Shown here piece after piece: positions 25,064-33,802 of a stretch of 64,000 nucleotides of DNA. Within the stretch, counting starts at the first letter, position 1; every line of letters begins with the position of its first letter. The notes beneath the pieces are model-generated. The model ran no database searches. It had not been told where the DNA came from and saw only the letters and a list, made by a program, of their open reading frames with translations. A program made the translations under genes and the position numbers. The stretch is from GCA-002779465 sp964596535 (GTDB lineage: Bacteria > Desulfobacterota > Desulfobacteria > Desulfobacterales > UBA2156): positions 1 to 64,000 of the forward strand of contig CAZQUR010000003.1 in assembly GCA_964596535.1 (NCBI GenBank). The letters run 5' to 3'.

Positions 25064-26077
25064 ATGAAAATCGCGTTTCTCATGGATCCATTGGCGTCCA
25101 TTGAGCCCGTCAACGAAACCACCAGTCATCTCATGTATGAATGCAACGAGCGGGGGCACGCCGTTTATTTCCTGGAACCTCACGATGTTTATATCCGAAA
25201 GGATGAAGTCGTGGCCAGGATGCGCAACATCACCGTATCCAAGGGGCTTTCCATGAAGCAGTACTGGCGGGCGCTGCTGAACTGCCTGAAAAAAGACGAA
25301 CTGATCTTTGAAAGCCTCTGCGATCTGGATGCCCTTTTTTTGCGGAAAAACCCGCCCTTGAATTACCGGGTCCTGGAATTTCTCCAGCCGGTGGCCGGCC
25401 AGGTGTTCATGATCAACAGCATTCTGGGGCAGATTATCGGAAACAGCAAATTATACACGCTCAATTTTCCGGACATCATACCGGAAACCCATGTATCCCG
25501 GGATCCGTTCCGCCTGAAAAAGCTCATCGACGAATTCGGAGGCGCCATGGTGGTCAAACCCCTGGCACGGTTCGGGGGGGAAGGGGTGATCAAGGTGAGC
25601 GACCGGGACCGGGAGAATCTCAACTCTTTGATTCACTATTACATCCGGGCATACAAGGAATACCCCGAACGGGAGCCCATCATGGTCCAGGAATACCTGG
25701 AAGCCGTCAAGGCGGAAGGGGACGTGCGGATTCTTCTGCTCAACGGAGAAATCCTTGGGGCCATGTGCAGAATACCGAAAAAAGGAGACTTCCGGACGAA
25801 TATTCATGCGGGTGCAACAGTGAAAAAGCATGAAATCACCCCCCGCGAAAAGGAAATCTGCAAGGCCATCAAAGACAAACTCATCGCCGACGGGCTTTAT
25901 TTTGTCGGCATTGATGTGATTGCCGGAAACCTCGTGGAGATCAATTGCGTCAGTCCCGGCGGTATTCCGCGGATCAACCGGCTCAACCAGGTGCAACTGG
26001 AGAAACGCGTCATCGATTTCATCGAAGCCCAGGTCAAGATTAAAGGGAACATTCAAAAAAAAACGGAGAAAACATGA
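25064..26077 (+). CDS. glutathione synthetase-like ATP-grasp ligase
   Basis: A 337-residue protein with the GshB plan: N-terminal domain MKIAFLMDPLASIEPVNETT, then FMINSILGQIIGNSKLYTLNF and the ATP-grasp elements GGAMVVKPLARFGGEGVIKV, PIMVQEYLEAVKAEGDVRIL, GDFRTNIHAGATVKKHE and FVGIDVIAGNLVEINCVSPG. GshB joins gamma-glutamylcysteine and glycine; length and motif order fit. No gshA is in view, and in Desulfobacterota GshB homologues often occur without a clear glutathione pathway, so the acceptor could differ. It overlaps the downstream peptide-binding-protein gene by four bases (ATGA), which ties this ligase to an oligopeptide transporter. Confidence 0.85.
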   Translation: MKIAFLMDPLASIEPVNETTSHLMYECNERGHAVYFLEPHDVYIRKDEVVARMRNITVSKGLSMKQYWRALLNCLKKDELIFESLCDLDALFLRKNPPLNYRVLEFLQPVAGQVFMINSILGQIIGNSKLYTLNFPDIIPETHVSRDPFRLKKLIDEFGGAMVVKPLARFGGEGVIKVSDRDRENLNSLIHYYIRAYKEYPEREPIMVQEYLEAVKAEGDVRILLLNGEILGAMCRIPKKGDFRTNIHAGATVKKHEITPREKEICKAIKDKLIADGLYFVGIDVIAGNLVEINCVSPGGIPRINRLNQVQLEKRVIDFIEAQVKIKGNIQKKTEKT

Positions 26078-27792
26078 CATCAAAACTGAAAAAAATTCTT
26101 ATCCTGAGTGTTGTCGCCGTGGGGCTTTTTCCGGCAATGACGGTTTTCGGTGCGTCGAATCCGGTCCATTATCTCAAGGCGGGGCTTTCCGAGGAACCCA
26201 AGACCTTGAACATCTGGCTGGCCAGCGATCGATGGTCCTTGTCGGTCCTGTCCCAAATCTACCAGGGGTTGATGACCAGACATCCGGAGACCCTTGAATT
26301 GACGCCCTGGTTGGCCGAGAATCTTCCGGTATACGATCCGGAGACCCTGAGCTACACCGTGACCCTGAGAAACGCCAAATGGTCCGACGGATCCCCGCTG
26401 ACCGCCCAAGACGTGGCCTTCACGGCAAATCTGATCAAGGAGTTCAAGATTCCCCGCCACTTCGATCGATGGAGTTTCGTTAAAGCCGTCGAAGTGTTGG
26501 ATGCCAAGACGGTGCGGTTTTTCCTGGAAAAACCCATGGCGATCTTTTTGTCCAGGACACTGGCCACTCCCATTGTCTCGAAAAAAGAGTGGGAACCGGT
26601 GGCACAAAACGCCCGCAACGCCGAAAAGCCCCTCACGGCGTTGCTCAATCATGAAATTAAAACACCCATCGGTAACGGTCCTTTTTCAATAAAGGAATGG
26701 AAAGAGGGGGCTTACCTGTTTATGACACGAAACCCCTATTTTTTCGGATCCGGACAAAAGATCGGCGGCCGGGTGCTGGGGCCCTTCATCGGCGGCATCA
26801 TTTTCAAATTCTTCGGGACTTCCGATGCTGCCATCCTTTCGCTCAAGAAAGGGGATATCGACATGTTCTGGTGGTCGGTGCAAGCCGGCTACATCGAGGA
26901 CCTGCAAGAGGATCCGGAGATCACATTGTTTAAAAACGAGAGAAGCGCCATGTACTACATGGGCTTCAATCTCAGGAAACCCCCCTTCGATGATGCGGTT
27001 TTGAGAAGGGCTGTGGCAATTCTCATCGACAAGGACTTCATCATCACCCGGATTCTTCAGGGGGACGGGGCCCGCATGGACTCGGTGGTGCCGGCCGGGA
27101 ATAAATTTTACTACTGCCCGCCGGATACAGCCCGGGAAGAAGGTCTTTCCCGGGATGAGCGGATAAAAGCGGCCTATCGGCTCTTGAAAGAAGCGGGATA
27201 CTCCTGGAAAACGCCCCCGGTGAATGACGCCGGAGCGGTGGTCAAATGCGGACACATCCAGCTTCCCGACGGCACACCCATGGAAGGCTTCACCATACTG
27301 ACACCACCCGCCGACTACGACCCACTGAGAGCCATGAGCGGCACCATCATCCAGGAATGGCTCCGGGACTTCGGGATGCCGGCGTCGGCAAAGCCCATGG
27401 CCTTCGGATCCCTCATCGACCAGGTCAAGGTCCGGCGGGAATTCGACGCCTTCATCCTGGCTTACGGAAAACTTTCCCTGGATCCCGATTGGATCCGCAG
27501 TTTTTTCCATTCCCGGCACGACAAGGTGCGGGGGCGGAATATGAGCGGTTATCATAATCCGGAGTTCGACCGCATTGCTGATGAAAGCGCCACGGTCATG
27601 GATGAAAATCAGCGCCGAAAGCTGGTATGCCGGATGCAAAAGATCCTCATGCGGGATCTGCCGTATCTTCCTTTGTACACGCCCAAGATGATCGAGGCGG
27701 TGCGAAACGACCGGTTTTCCGGGTGGGTGAACACGCTGGAGGGGATCGGAAATCCCTGGTCCTTTTGTGTGCTGAAACCACAAACCCCCTGA
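26074..27792 (+). CDS. ABC transporter peptide-binding protein (SBP family 5)
   Basis: A 572-residue extracytoplasmic binding protein. The signal peptide is MTSKLKKILILSVVAVGLFP ending in VFGA. The mature protein begins with the family's GLSEEPKTLNIWLASD strand, then LPVYDPETLSYTVTLR, AKWSDGSPLTAQDVAFT, GNGPFSIKEWKEGAYLFM and MGFNLRKPPFDDAVLRRAVA. It is of the DppA/OppA type and delivers peptides, nickel complexes or sugars to the permeases encoded just downstream. A repeat-rich spacer (27793-27908) separates it from the permease genes. Ligand unknown; linkage to a GshB-like ligase suggests a peptide-like compound. Confidence 0.9.
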   Translation: MTSKLKKILILSVVAVGLFPAMTVFGASNPVHYLKAGLSEEPKTLNIWLASDRWSLSVLSQIYQGLMTRHPETLELTPWLAENLPVYDPETLSYTVTLRNAKWSDGSPLTAQDVAFTANLIKEFKIPRHFDRWSFVKAVEVLDAKTVRFFLEKPMAIFLSRTLATPIVSKKEWEPVAQNARNAEKPLTALLNHEIKTPIGNGPFSIKEWKEGAYLFMTRNPYFFGSGQKIGGRVLGPFIGGIIFKFFGTSDAAILSLKKGDIDMFWWSVQAGYIEDLQEDPEITLFKNERSAMYYMGFNLRKPPFDDAVLRRAVAILIDKDFIITRILQGDGARMDSVVPAGNKFYYCPPDTAREEGLSRDERIKAAYRLLKEAGYSWKTPPVNDAGAVVKCGHIQLPDGTPMEGFTILTPPADYDPLRAMSGTIIQEWLRDFGMPASAKPMAFGSLIDQVKVRREFDAFILAYGKLSLDPDWIRSFFHSRHDKVRGRNMSGYHNPEFDRIADESATVMDENQRRKLVCRMQKILMRDLPYLPLYTPKMIEAVRNDRFSGWVNTLEGIGNPWSFCVLKPQTP

Positions 27793-27796
27793 TTGA

Positions 27797-27878
27797 AGCC
27801 TCCCCGCAGCTCTCCGGGGCGGCTTTTCCGGTTCGCTCCGACAAAGCTGCGGGGACTGCGCTCGCTGTTGCGGTTCAA
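27797..27878. repeat. dispersed repeat family C, copy 1
   Basis: The segment 27846-27878 matches the reverse complement of 33608-33639 at 29 of 32 bases. Together with CCTCCCCGCAGC at 27799 it forms GC-rich inverted repeats. It lies between the binding-protein gene and its permease gene. Confidence 0.5.
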
Positions 27879-27908
27879 CGCCGCAACCTGTAGCCCGGGA
27901 GATGAAAA

Positions 27909-28886
27909 ATGGAGCTGTGGCGCTATGCCCGGCAACGCTTGTTCCAGATCGGCATCACCTTTTTCGTGATCCTCACGATCCTTTTCATCCTGTTCAGAAC
28001 CGCTCCCGGGGATCCGGTCTCCCGGATGATCGGCCCGGAGATGACGTCGGAAGATGCCGCCCATTTGATTTCCCAACTCGGGTTGGACCGCCCTTTATGG
28101 GTGCAGTATGTGTATTATGTGAAGAATTTTTTTTCGGGAAACTTCGGCCATTCATTTCATTACGGCCGCCCGGTAATCGAAGTCATCGGAGATCGGCTCC
28201 CCAATACCATACTTTTGTTCACCACATCGGTCATGATTTCCGCCCTGCTGGGGGTCTTCTTCGGGAAAATCGCCGCGTGGCGGAAAGGAGAAAAGACGGA
28301 CACCGTCATGACCCTTCTGGCCCTGGTCACCCACACGGTCTTTTTGCCGTGGATGGCCCTGATTTTGATCTGGATCTTCGGATATCGACTGGGGTGGTTT
28401 CCCATCAACGGCATGATCTCGGAAGAGGTGTGGCTGAATCCGTCTTCCGGATTCTGGGCCAAGAGCGTGGATGTGGCGCACCATATGGTTCTTCCCCTGT
28501 TGACGTTGTCCCTGATCCATTTTGGATCCTATCTGCTCATCATGCGCAGCGCCATGCTGGAAACCCTCAAAGAAGACTATATCCTGACGGCAAGGGCCAA
28601 GGGACTTACGGAAAAGGTCATCCGGAACAAACACGCCGCTCCTAATGCGGCCCTTCCCGTGGTGACCAGTGTGGGGTTGAGCCTGGCCTTTTCCATCAAC
28701 GGCGGGGCGCTGACGGAAACGGTCTTCAGCTGGCCGGGAATCGGACGGGAGTTGGTCTTTTCGGTGAGCAACAACGACTATCCGTTGGCCCAGGCGGCCT
28801 TCCTTTTGATTTCGGCCGTGGTGCTGGTGTCGAATCTTGTGGTGGACCTCCTTTACGCCTATCTGGATCCGCGGATCCGGTATTAA
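27909..28886 (+). CDS. dipeptide-type ABC permease (DppB family)
   Basis: A 325-residue inner-membrane permease. The N-terminus has the DppB-type first helix and FRTAPGDPVSRMIGPEM, followed by LGLDRPLWVQYVYYVKNFFS. The ABC coupling motif is LKEDYILTARAKGLTEKVI (EAA loop), then NAALPVVTSVGLSLAFSING and the C-terminal ETVFSWPGIGRELVFSVSNN block. All are standard for the first permease of a peptide importer. It is followed after 9 bases by the second permease. Start at ATG 27909 after GGGAGATGAAAA. Confidence 0.92.
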   Translation: MELWRYARQRLFQIGITFFVILTILFILFRTAPGDPVSRMIGPEMTSEDAAHLISQLGLDRPLWVQYVYYVKNFFSGNFGHSFHYGRPVIEVIGDRLPNTILLFTTSVMISALLGVFFGKIAAWRKGEKTDTVMTLLALVTHTVFLPWMALILIWIFGYRLGWFPINGMISEEVWLNPSSGFWAKSVDVAHHMVLPLLTLSLIHFGSYLLIMRSAMLETLKEDYILTARAKGLTEKVIRNKHAAPNAALPVVTSVGLSLAFSINGGALTETVFSWPGIGRELVFSVSNNDYPLAQAAFLLISAVVLVSNLVVDLLYAYLDPRIRY

Positions 28887-28895
28887 AGGAAGCCA

Positions 28896-29828
28896 ATGCC
28901 CTCTCGGAGAAAAAAGATCCTCGGAGAACGGAGCCGACAGTGGCGCCGGATGGAGCGCTGGGCCCAGGGCTGGGCCATCTATAAAAAGAATTTTTTGGGC
29001 CGCATCGGGCTGGTGCTGCTTTCCATATTCGTCCTCATGGCCCTGGCAAGCTTTATCCCGCCGCTTATCGATCCCATGTACCGGCCCATGAGCGGCGTGG
29101 ACCCGGAAATCACCGCTTCCACCGGTCCGAGCCTCCGGCACTGGCTAGGGACCGATTTTATGGGCCGGGACCTGCTCAGCCAGCTTTTGGCCGGCGCCCG
29201 GGTGGCCTTCACGGTGGGCATTTCGTCGGCGTTTGTGAGCATCGTTCTCGGAACCCTCATCGGGATGATCGCCGGATACATGGGAGGATGGAGCGACACC
29301 CTCCTGATGCGCGTCGCGGACATGATCATGGTGATGCCCACCCTTTTGGTGGTCCTGATCCTGGCCGCCCTTTTCGGACAGCTCAACATCTGGGGTATCG
29401 TACTGATCATCGCCTTGTTCCGCTGGCCGGGGGTCTCCCGGGTGATTCGGGCCCAGACCCTGACCCTGAAAGAACGTCCCTTCATCGATGCCGCGCGGGT
29501 GGCGGGGGCCTCCCATTTGCGCATCATTTTCCGGCACATCATGCCCAATGTGCTCCCTTTGTCCTTTTTGTATATGACTTTCCGGGTGACGGCCGCCATC
29601 ACCATTGAAGCGGCGTTGGCCTTTTTGGGGTTCGGGGACCCCGGCACGGTGAGCTGGGGGATGATGCTCCAGTGGGTCTGGAAAACCGGGTACATGTTCA
29701 AAGCGCCCTACTGGCTCTTGCCCCCCGGCATCTGTATTTCGTTGATCACCTTGTCCTTTTATCTTTTGGGGCGCGCCATGGACGAAGTGTTGGACCCCCG
29801 GCTACGCAAGGAAGGAGAGCGGTACTGA
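28896..29828 (+). CDS. dipeptide-type ABC permease (DppC family)
   Basis: A 310-residue permease with a basic cytoplasmic N-terminus, a first helix (GLVLLSIFVLMALASFIPPL) and the DppC-typical LGTDFMGRDLLSQLLAGARV. The EAA loop is LKERPFIDAARVAGASHLRI, then HIMPNVLPLSFLYMTFRV and the C-terminal LGFGDPGTVSWGMML. It pairs with the preceding permease. AAGGAAGCC precedes the ATG. The downstream ATPase gene begins one base after its stop region. Confidence 0.92.
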   Translation: MPSRRKKILGERSRQWRRMERWAQGWAIYKKNFLGRIGLVLLSIFVLMALASFIPPLIDPMYRPMSGVDPEITASTGPSLRHWLGTDFMGRDLLSQLLAGARVAFTVGISSAFVSIVLGTLIGMIAGYMGGWSDTLLMRVADMIMVMPTLLVVLILAALFGQLNIWGIVLIIALFRWPGVSRVIRAQTLTLKERPFIDAARVAGASHLRIIFRHIMPNVLPLSFLYMTFRVTAAITIEAALAFLGFGDPGTVSWGMMLQWVWKTGYMFKAPYWLLPPGICISLITLSFYLLGRAMDEVLDPRLRKEGERY

Positions 29829-29829
29829 C

Positions 29830-30786
29830 ATGGCCCTGCTCGAAGTGGAGGATGTAAGCATCGGGTATCAAACCGATCAGGGCATCCTGCACGCGGTGGA
29901 GAACGTCTCCTTTACCGTGGACCGCGGCCGTTCTTTGGGGCTCGTGGGGGAATCGGGATGCGGGAAAACCACGCTGGGGATGGCTATTTTACGGCTTTTG
30001 CCCCAAAACGGGATGGTGTTGAACGGGCGGATCCGCTTTGAGGGACGGAATCTCTTGGAACTCGATGCCGAGGCCATGCGGCGGATCCGATGGAAAGAGA
30101 TCGCCATGATCTTTCAGGCCGCCATGAACGCCCTGAATCCCGTGCACCGTGTGGCGGACCAGGTCGCCGAGGCGATCCTTGCCCATGAACCCGAAACCCC
30201 CCGGGAAGCAGCCCGCGCCCGGGTCGAGACGCTCTTTGATCAGGTGGGGATTCCGCGTTCGCGTATGCGGGATTATCCGCATCAGTACAGCGGCGGGATG
30301 AAACAGAGGGCCATCATCGCCATGGCACTGGCCTTGAACCCCAAGTTCATGATCGCAGATGAACCCACCACGGCCCTGGACGTGATCGTTCAGGACCAGA
30401 TCCTGAAAGAAGCCAAACGGATCCAGGAGGCCTTCGATATCGGGATGATCTACATCTCCCATGATATTGCGGTGGTGGCCGAGGTGTGTCACGACATCGG
30501 CGTCCTCTACGGCGGGCACCTGGTGGAATACGGGGACCGGGAATCGGTCCTGGATGCGCCGAGGCACCCCTATACACGGATGCTCCTGGCCTCGTTTTTG
30601 ACAGTGGATGGAAAAGCGGCAAAAGCCCCCCAGGCACAGGGGGATTCCCCGGACCTGGTCCACCCGGAACCGGGGTGCCGTTTCTGTGAACGCTGCCGGT
30701 ACGCCGAGGCGGCCTGCCGGCTGGAGCCGGTGAAATATATCAACGTGAGTCCGACCCACCGGGTCCTGTGCAGCCGGTGTGTATGA
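29830..30786 (+). CDS. oligopeptide ABC transporter ATPase (DppD family)
   Basis: A 318-residue ATPase: Walker A GESGCGKTT, the peptide-importer-type MIFQAAMNALNPVHRVADQV, signature YSGGMKQRAIIAMALALNP, Walker B MIADEPTTALD and H-loop ISHDIAVVAEV. The C-terminal oligopeptide-transporter extension has four Cys (CRFCERCRYAEAACR and further), which in some members of this family bind an iron-sulfur cluster. It is close to the permease gene and is followed by ~365 bases of repeats before the partner ATPase gene. Confidence 0.92.
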   Translation: MALLEVEDVSIGYQTDQGILHAVENVSFTVDRGRSLGLVGESGCGKTTLGMAILRLLPQNGMVLNGRIRFEGRNLLELDAEAMRRIRWKEIAMIFQAAMNALNPVHRVADQVAEAILAHEPETPREAARARVETLFDQVGIPRSRMRDYPHQYSGGMKQRAIIAMALALNPKFMIADEPTTALDVIVQDQILKEAKRIQEAFDIGMIYISHDIAVVAEVCHDIGVLYGGHLVEYGDRESVLDAPRHPYTRMLLASFLTVDGKAAKAPQAQGDSPDLVHPEPGCRFCERCRYAEAACRLEPVKYINVSPTHRVLCSRCV

Positions 30787-30851
30787 ACCGGAGAAATGGT
30801 GTCATTAAAAGGGTGCTAATTTTTCAAAGCACACAAAGACAAACTCAAAAA

Positions 30852-30889
30852 CGCCCTCTCCCTTGGGGGAGAGGGTTGGGGTGAGGGTG
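30852..30889. repeat. REP-like GC-rich palindromic repeat
   Basis: CGCCCTCTCCCTTGGGGGAG with AGGGTTGGGGTGAGGG following is an imperfect hairpin of a type common in intergenic spaces of many bacteria. Between the two ATPase genes (30787-31151) I see only this repeat and the family A element at 31013-31138; there is no coding frame of note. Confidence 0.55.
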
Positions 30890-31012
30890 AAAATGTTTTT
30901 TGTTTTCAGATGGTTTTATCCACATCCGCTTAATCCCTTCCCATCAGGGGAACCGGAGGGTGGATTTTTTCGAAACCATCAGGGATGTTGAAATCGTAAA
31001 AGGCCTGATTGG

Positions 31013-31138
31013 GATGGCAAAGTAAAAAGCACCAGATGCAAGGCGCGCAAATCCTTAAGGATGAGGCGTACTTATAGATACGCCGCAATAACGAAGGATG
31101 CAGCGCAACGCCGCAGGTGGGCTTTTTACGAAGCCATC
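31013..31138. repeat. dispersed repeat family A, long MITE-like copy
   Basis: About 126 bases with imperfect terminal inverted repeats: the left end GATGGCAAAGTAAAAAGC corresponds to the right end GCTTTTTACGAAGCCATC (15 of 18 positions). An internal GAGGCGTACTTATAGATACGCC palindrome-like core begins near 31062. It has no room for a transposase. Partial copies are at 489-556 and 17176-17280, with a related end at 45398. It ends just before the ribosome binding site of the next ATPase gene. Confidence 0.65.
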
Positions 31139-31151
31139 AAGGATAAAGCGC

Positions 31152-32138
31152 GTGAAGTTGAACACGGCACCCGAAGTTCTCCGGCTTTCGGAGGTGACCA
31201 AAACGTACCGGCAGGCCCGGTCCTTTTTCGGCGGCACCAAGAGAGTCGTGACGGCGTTGAACCGGGTCTCCTTTTCCATCGCCAGAGGAGAGATTTTCGG
31301 ACTCATCGGAGAAAGCGGAAGCGGTAAGAGCACCGCCGGGCGCCTCATTGTCAAGCTCGAGACGCCCGATTCCGGTAAGGTTTTCCTGGATCAAAAGGAG
31401 ATCACCGGCTTACGGGGGCGCCGGTTGAACGAATTTCGGTCCCGGGTGCAGATGATCTTTCAGGATCCCTATCAATCCCTGAACCCCCAGCTTTCGGTCT
31501 TCGAAGCCGTGGAAGAGCCTCTGGTGATCCATAAAAAGGGAAACCGGGATGAGCGGAAACAACAGGTCTTTGCCATGCTCGATTCCGTGCGCTTGTCCCC
31601 CCCGGAGGATTTCGGGAACCGCTTTCCGCATCAGCTTTCCGGAGGGCAGCGCCAGAGGGTGGCCATCGCCCGGGCCATGGTCCTGAATCCCGAGCTCATG
31701 GTGGCCGACGAGCCCACCTCCATGCTGGACGCCCCCATTTCCATTCAAATTTTCGACATCTTATTGGACCTCCGGAAGCGCTTCGATGTGACATTCCTTT
31801 TCATCAGCCACAGCCTGGCGGCGGCCCATTATCTGTGTGACCGCATCGCCGTCATCTACCGGGGGAACCTGGTGGAACTGGGGGAAGGAAAAGCCGTCAT
31901 CACCCGCCCCGCGCATCCCTATACCCAGGCCCTCATGGATGCCCTGCCCCGGTTCGCCCACGGGGAACAAAGACCGCGCTACAATACCCTTTTGAAAGCG
32001 CCTAAGGAGGACCCGAAGCCGTCGGGGTGTCCCTTTTATCCCGGTTGCGCCCGATCGGAGGCCTCCGTGTGCCGCGAACAGAATCCGGGATTGAAACGGA
32101 TCGAAAACGGGCACGCGGCGGCGTGTTTTTTGGTTTAA
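31152..32138 (+). CDS. oligopeptide ABC transporter ATPase (DppF/OppF family)
   Basis: A ~328-residue ATPase. I place the start at GTG 31152 (AAGGA about 9 bases upstream). An ATG at 31098 in the same frame lies inside the repeat element and would add repeat-derived residues. Walker A is GESGSGKST; RVQMIFQDPYQSLNPQLSVF, signature LSGGQRQRVAIARAMVLNP, Walker B MVADEPTSMLD and H-loop FISHSLAAAHYL follow. The C-terminal Cys-containing extension (CPFYPGCARSEASVC) is typical of OppF/DppF. It completes a five-part importer with the upstream genes. Insertion of repeats between the two ATPase genes may have altered co-expression. Confidence 0.9.
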   Translation: MKLNTAPEVLRLSEVTKTYRQARSFFGGTKRVVTALNRVSFSIARGEIFGLIGESGSGKSTAGRLIVKLETPDSGKVFLDQKEITGLRGRRLNEFRSRVQMIFQDPYQSLNPQLSVFEAVEEPLVIHKKGNRDERKQQVFAMLDSVRLSPPEDFGNRFPHQLSGGQRQRVAIARAMVLNPELMVADEPTSMLDAPISIQIFDILLDLRKRFDVTFLFISHSLAAAHYLCDRIAVIYRGNLVELGEGKAVITRPAHPYTQALMDALPRFAHGEQRPRYNTLLKAPKEDPKPSGCPFYPGCARSEASVCREQNPGLKRIENGHAAACFLV

Positions 32139-32153
32139 TTCTTTAAAAATTCC

Positions 32154-32182
32154 TTGACAACGCCGGGGCGCCTTGTTATAAG
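32154..32182 (+). promoter_or_regulatory. strong promoter of the porin gene
   Basis: TTGACA 32154-32159, 17-base spacer, TATAAG 32177-32182. The leader to the ATG at 32330 is ~140 bases and contains a CCATG/CATGG stem at 32195-32219, so leader-based control of this abundant protein is possible. Confidence 0.7.
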
Positions 32183-32329
32183 GTGCCAATTTTACCATGT
32201 CCGCAGCCTTGGGGCATGGATTTCAGCTCGAGGAAAGGGGGTGAGACCGGAAGGTACTTGAAATGGTTTTACAGATGGAAAATGCACGGAAGTTGAAGAA
32301 ATTGAATGCACGTTAAGGAGGAAATGAAG

Positions 32330-33534
32330 ATGAAGAAATTATTCGTATTGTTTGCAGCAGCGGCTCTGGTTATGGCCTATACCCTGCCGGCCGCCGCGGC
32401 CGACTGGTCCTTTTACGGCAGCTCCCGGATGACCACCTTCTGGGATTCCTTTGAGCAGGACGTGGCAGGGGGAGACAGTGTGGACGACGACGACCTGACG
32501 TGGGCCCTGCAGGGCAACTCCCGGATCGGCGCCAACGTCAAAACCGACGGCCCCATCAGCGGCCGGTTCGAATACGGTACCGGCATCAATCTGCGTCTGC
32601 TTTACGGCGTATGGGACGCCGGAGCCGTCAAACTGCTTTTCGGCCAGACCTACTCCCCGGTGAACGTGTTCATCAGCAACCAGGTCTGGGGTTCCGACAA
32701 TGACATGCTCAATTTCGGCGGCATCTACGGCGGCCGCCGGGCCATGGCCCAGCTGAGCGTGGCCGGCTTCAAACTGGCGTTGGTGCAGCCGACGGGAAGC
32801 GCGCTTGGTGCGGACGCCACAGACGTGGATTACACCATTCCGAAGATCGAAGCCAACTACGTCTTTTCCGCCGACAGGTTCAANNNNNNNNNNNNNNNNN
32901 NNNNNNNNNNNNNNNNNNNNNNNNNNNNNNNNNNNNNNNNNNNNNNNNNNNNNNNNNNNNNNNNNNNNNNNNNNNNNNNNNNNATTACACCATTCCGAAG
33001 ATCGAAGCCAACTACGTCTTTTCCGCCGACAGGTTCAAACTCGGTGCGGTAGGCGGCTACAACGCCTATGACGTAGAAGCAGGACCCGGCGAGACCGGTA
33101 GTGATTACGATGTGACCTCTTACATCGTGGGCGTGTTCGGCGAGTTTAGCTTTGGTCCCGCTTATGTCAATGCCAATGTGTGGATGGGCCAGAACGCGGG
33201 CAACTACGGCCTGTACAACAGCGGCGCCGATGATGCGGTTCTCGTCGGATCCGACACCCAGGATACCGACAGCCTCGGTTTCCTCGGCGTTGTGGGCTTC
33301 AAGGTCAGCGACATGCTGTCCTTTGAAGGCGGCTACGGCCAGGTCACCAACGACAACGACACCTTTGCCGAAGATGACGAAACCGCTGCGTTTTATGTAC
33401 AGGCGGTCCTGAAACCGGTTAAGGGCGTCAAGATCATTCCGGAAGTCGGCTTCATCGACTACAAGGAAGACGCCGCCGGCGCGGATGAAGGGCAAAACAC
33501 CTACTTCGGTGCCCAATGGCGCGTGGACTTCTAA
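32330..33534 (+). CDS. outer-membrane porin-like beta-barrel protein (contains assembly gap)
   Basis: The start is the ATG at 32330: AAGGAGG ends 8 bases upstream, whereas the in-frame ATG at 32324 is too close. A signal peptide (MKKLFVLFAAAALVMAYTLP, cleavage after AAA) precedes alternating hydrophobic/polar strands rich in Gly, Tyr and Asp, ending in an outer-membrane-type C-terminal strand (FGAQWRVDF, terminal Phe). The 100 N at 32884-32983 interrupt the frame, but the flanks are identical 55-base copies. Merging them restores one continuous frame of about 349 residues. It is likely a general diffusion porin or alginate-type channel. It has its own strong promoter and a strong terminator. 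Confidence 0.85.
32829..33038. other. scaffold gap flanked by identical 55-base contig ends
   Basis: The 55 bases at 32829-32883 are repeated exactly at 32984-33038, on both sides of a 100-N placeholder. The reading frame is the same in both copies, so collapsing to one copy gives an uninterrupted porin gene. The gap is probably an assembly artefact and no sequence may be missing. Confidence 0.85.
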
Positions 33535-33562
33535 TCACCACGTTTTAATCGTTACCAATAAA

Positions 33563-33593
33563 AACCCGGGGCCATTCGGCTCCGGGTTTTTTT
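33563..33593 (+). terminator. intrinsic terminator of the porin gene
   Basis: AACCCGGGGCC 33563-33573 pairs with GGCTCCGGGTT 33578-33588 (one G-U), followed by T to 33593. Confidence 0.88.
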
Positions 33594-33607
33594 ATGGGTT
33601 TTCCGTT

Positions 33608-33776
33608 TTGAACCGCAACGACGAGCGCATTCCCCGCAGGTTCTGCCTGACGGCAGTGCTTCGCGGGTTGGAGCGAAGCGGGAATCCCGCCTTGCGGGGC
33701 CGCGGGGTTCGCGAGCGAATCTTTATTAGGCAAAATTCTTTACAGTAAAGATTCCCCTCAGCTTGCTGCGGGGAGG
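33608..33776. repeat. dispersed repeat family C, copy 2, in convergent intergenic space
   Basis: 33608-33639 matches the reverse complement of 27846-27878. The rest contains nested GC-rich inverted repeats (CCCCGCAG..., CAGCTTGCTGCGGGGAGG near 33759). It lies between the convergent porin and FG-GAP genes. Confidence 0.5.
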
Positions 33777-33802
33777 TTCTCATCTTTTAAAATTTTATCC
33801 TT

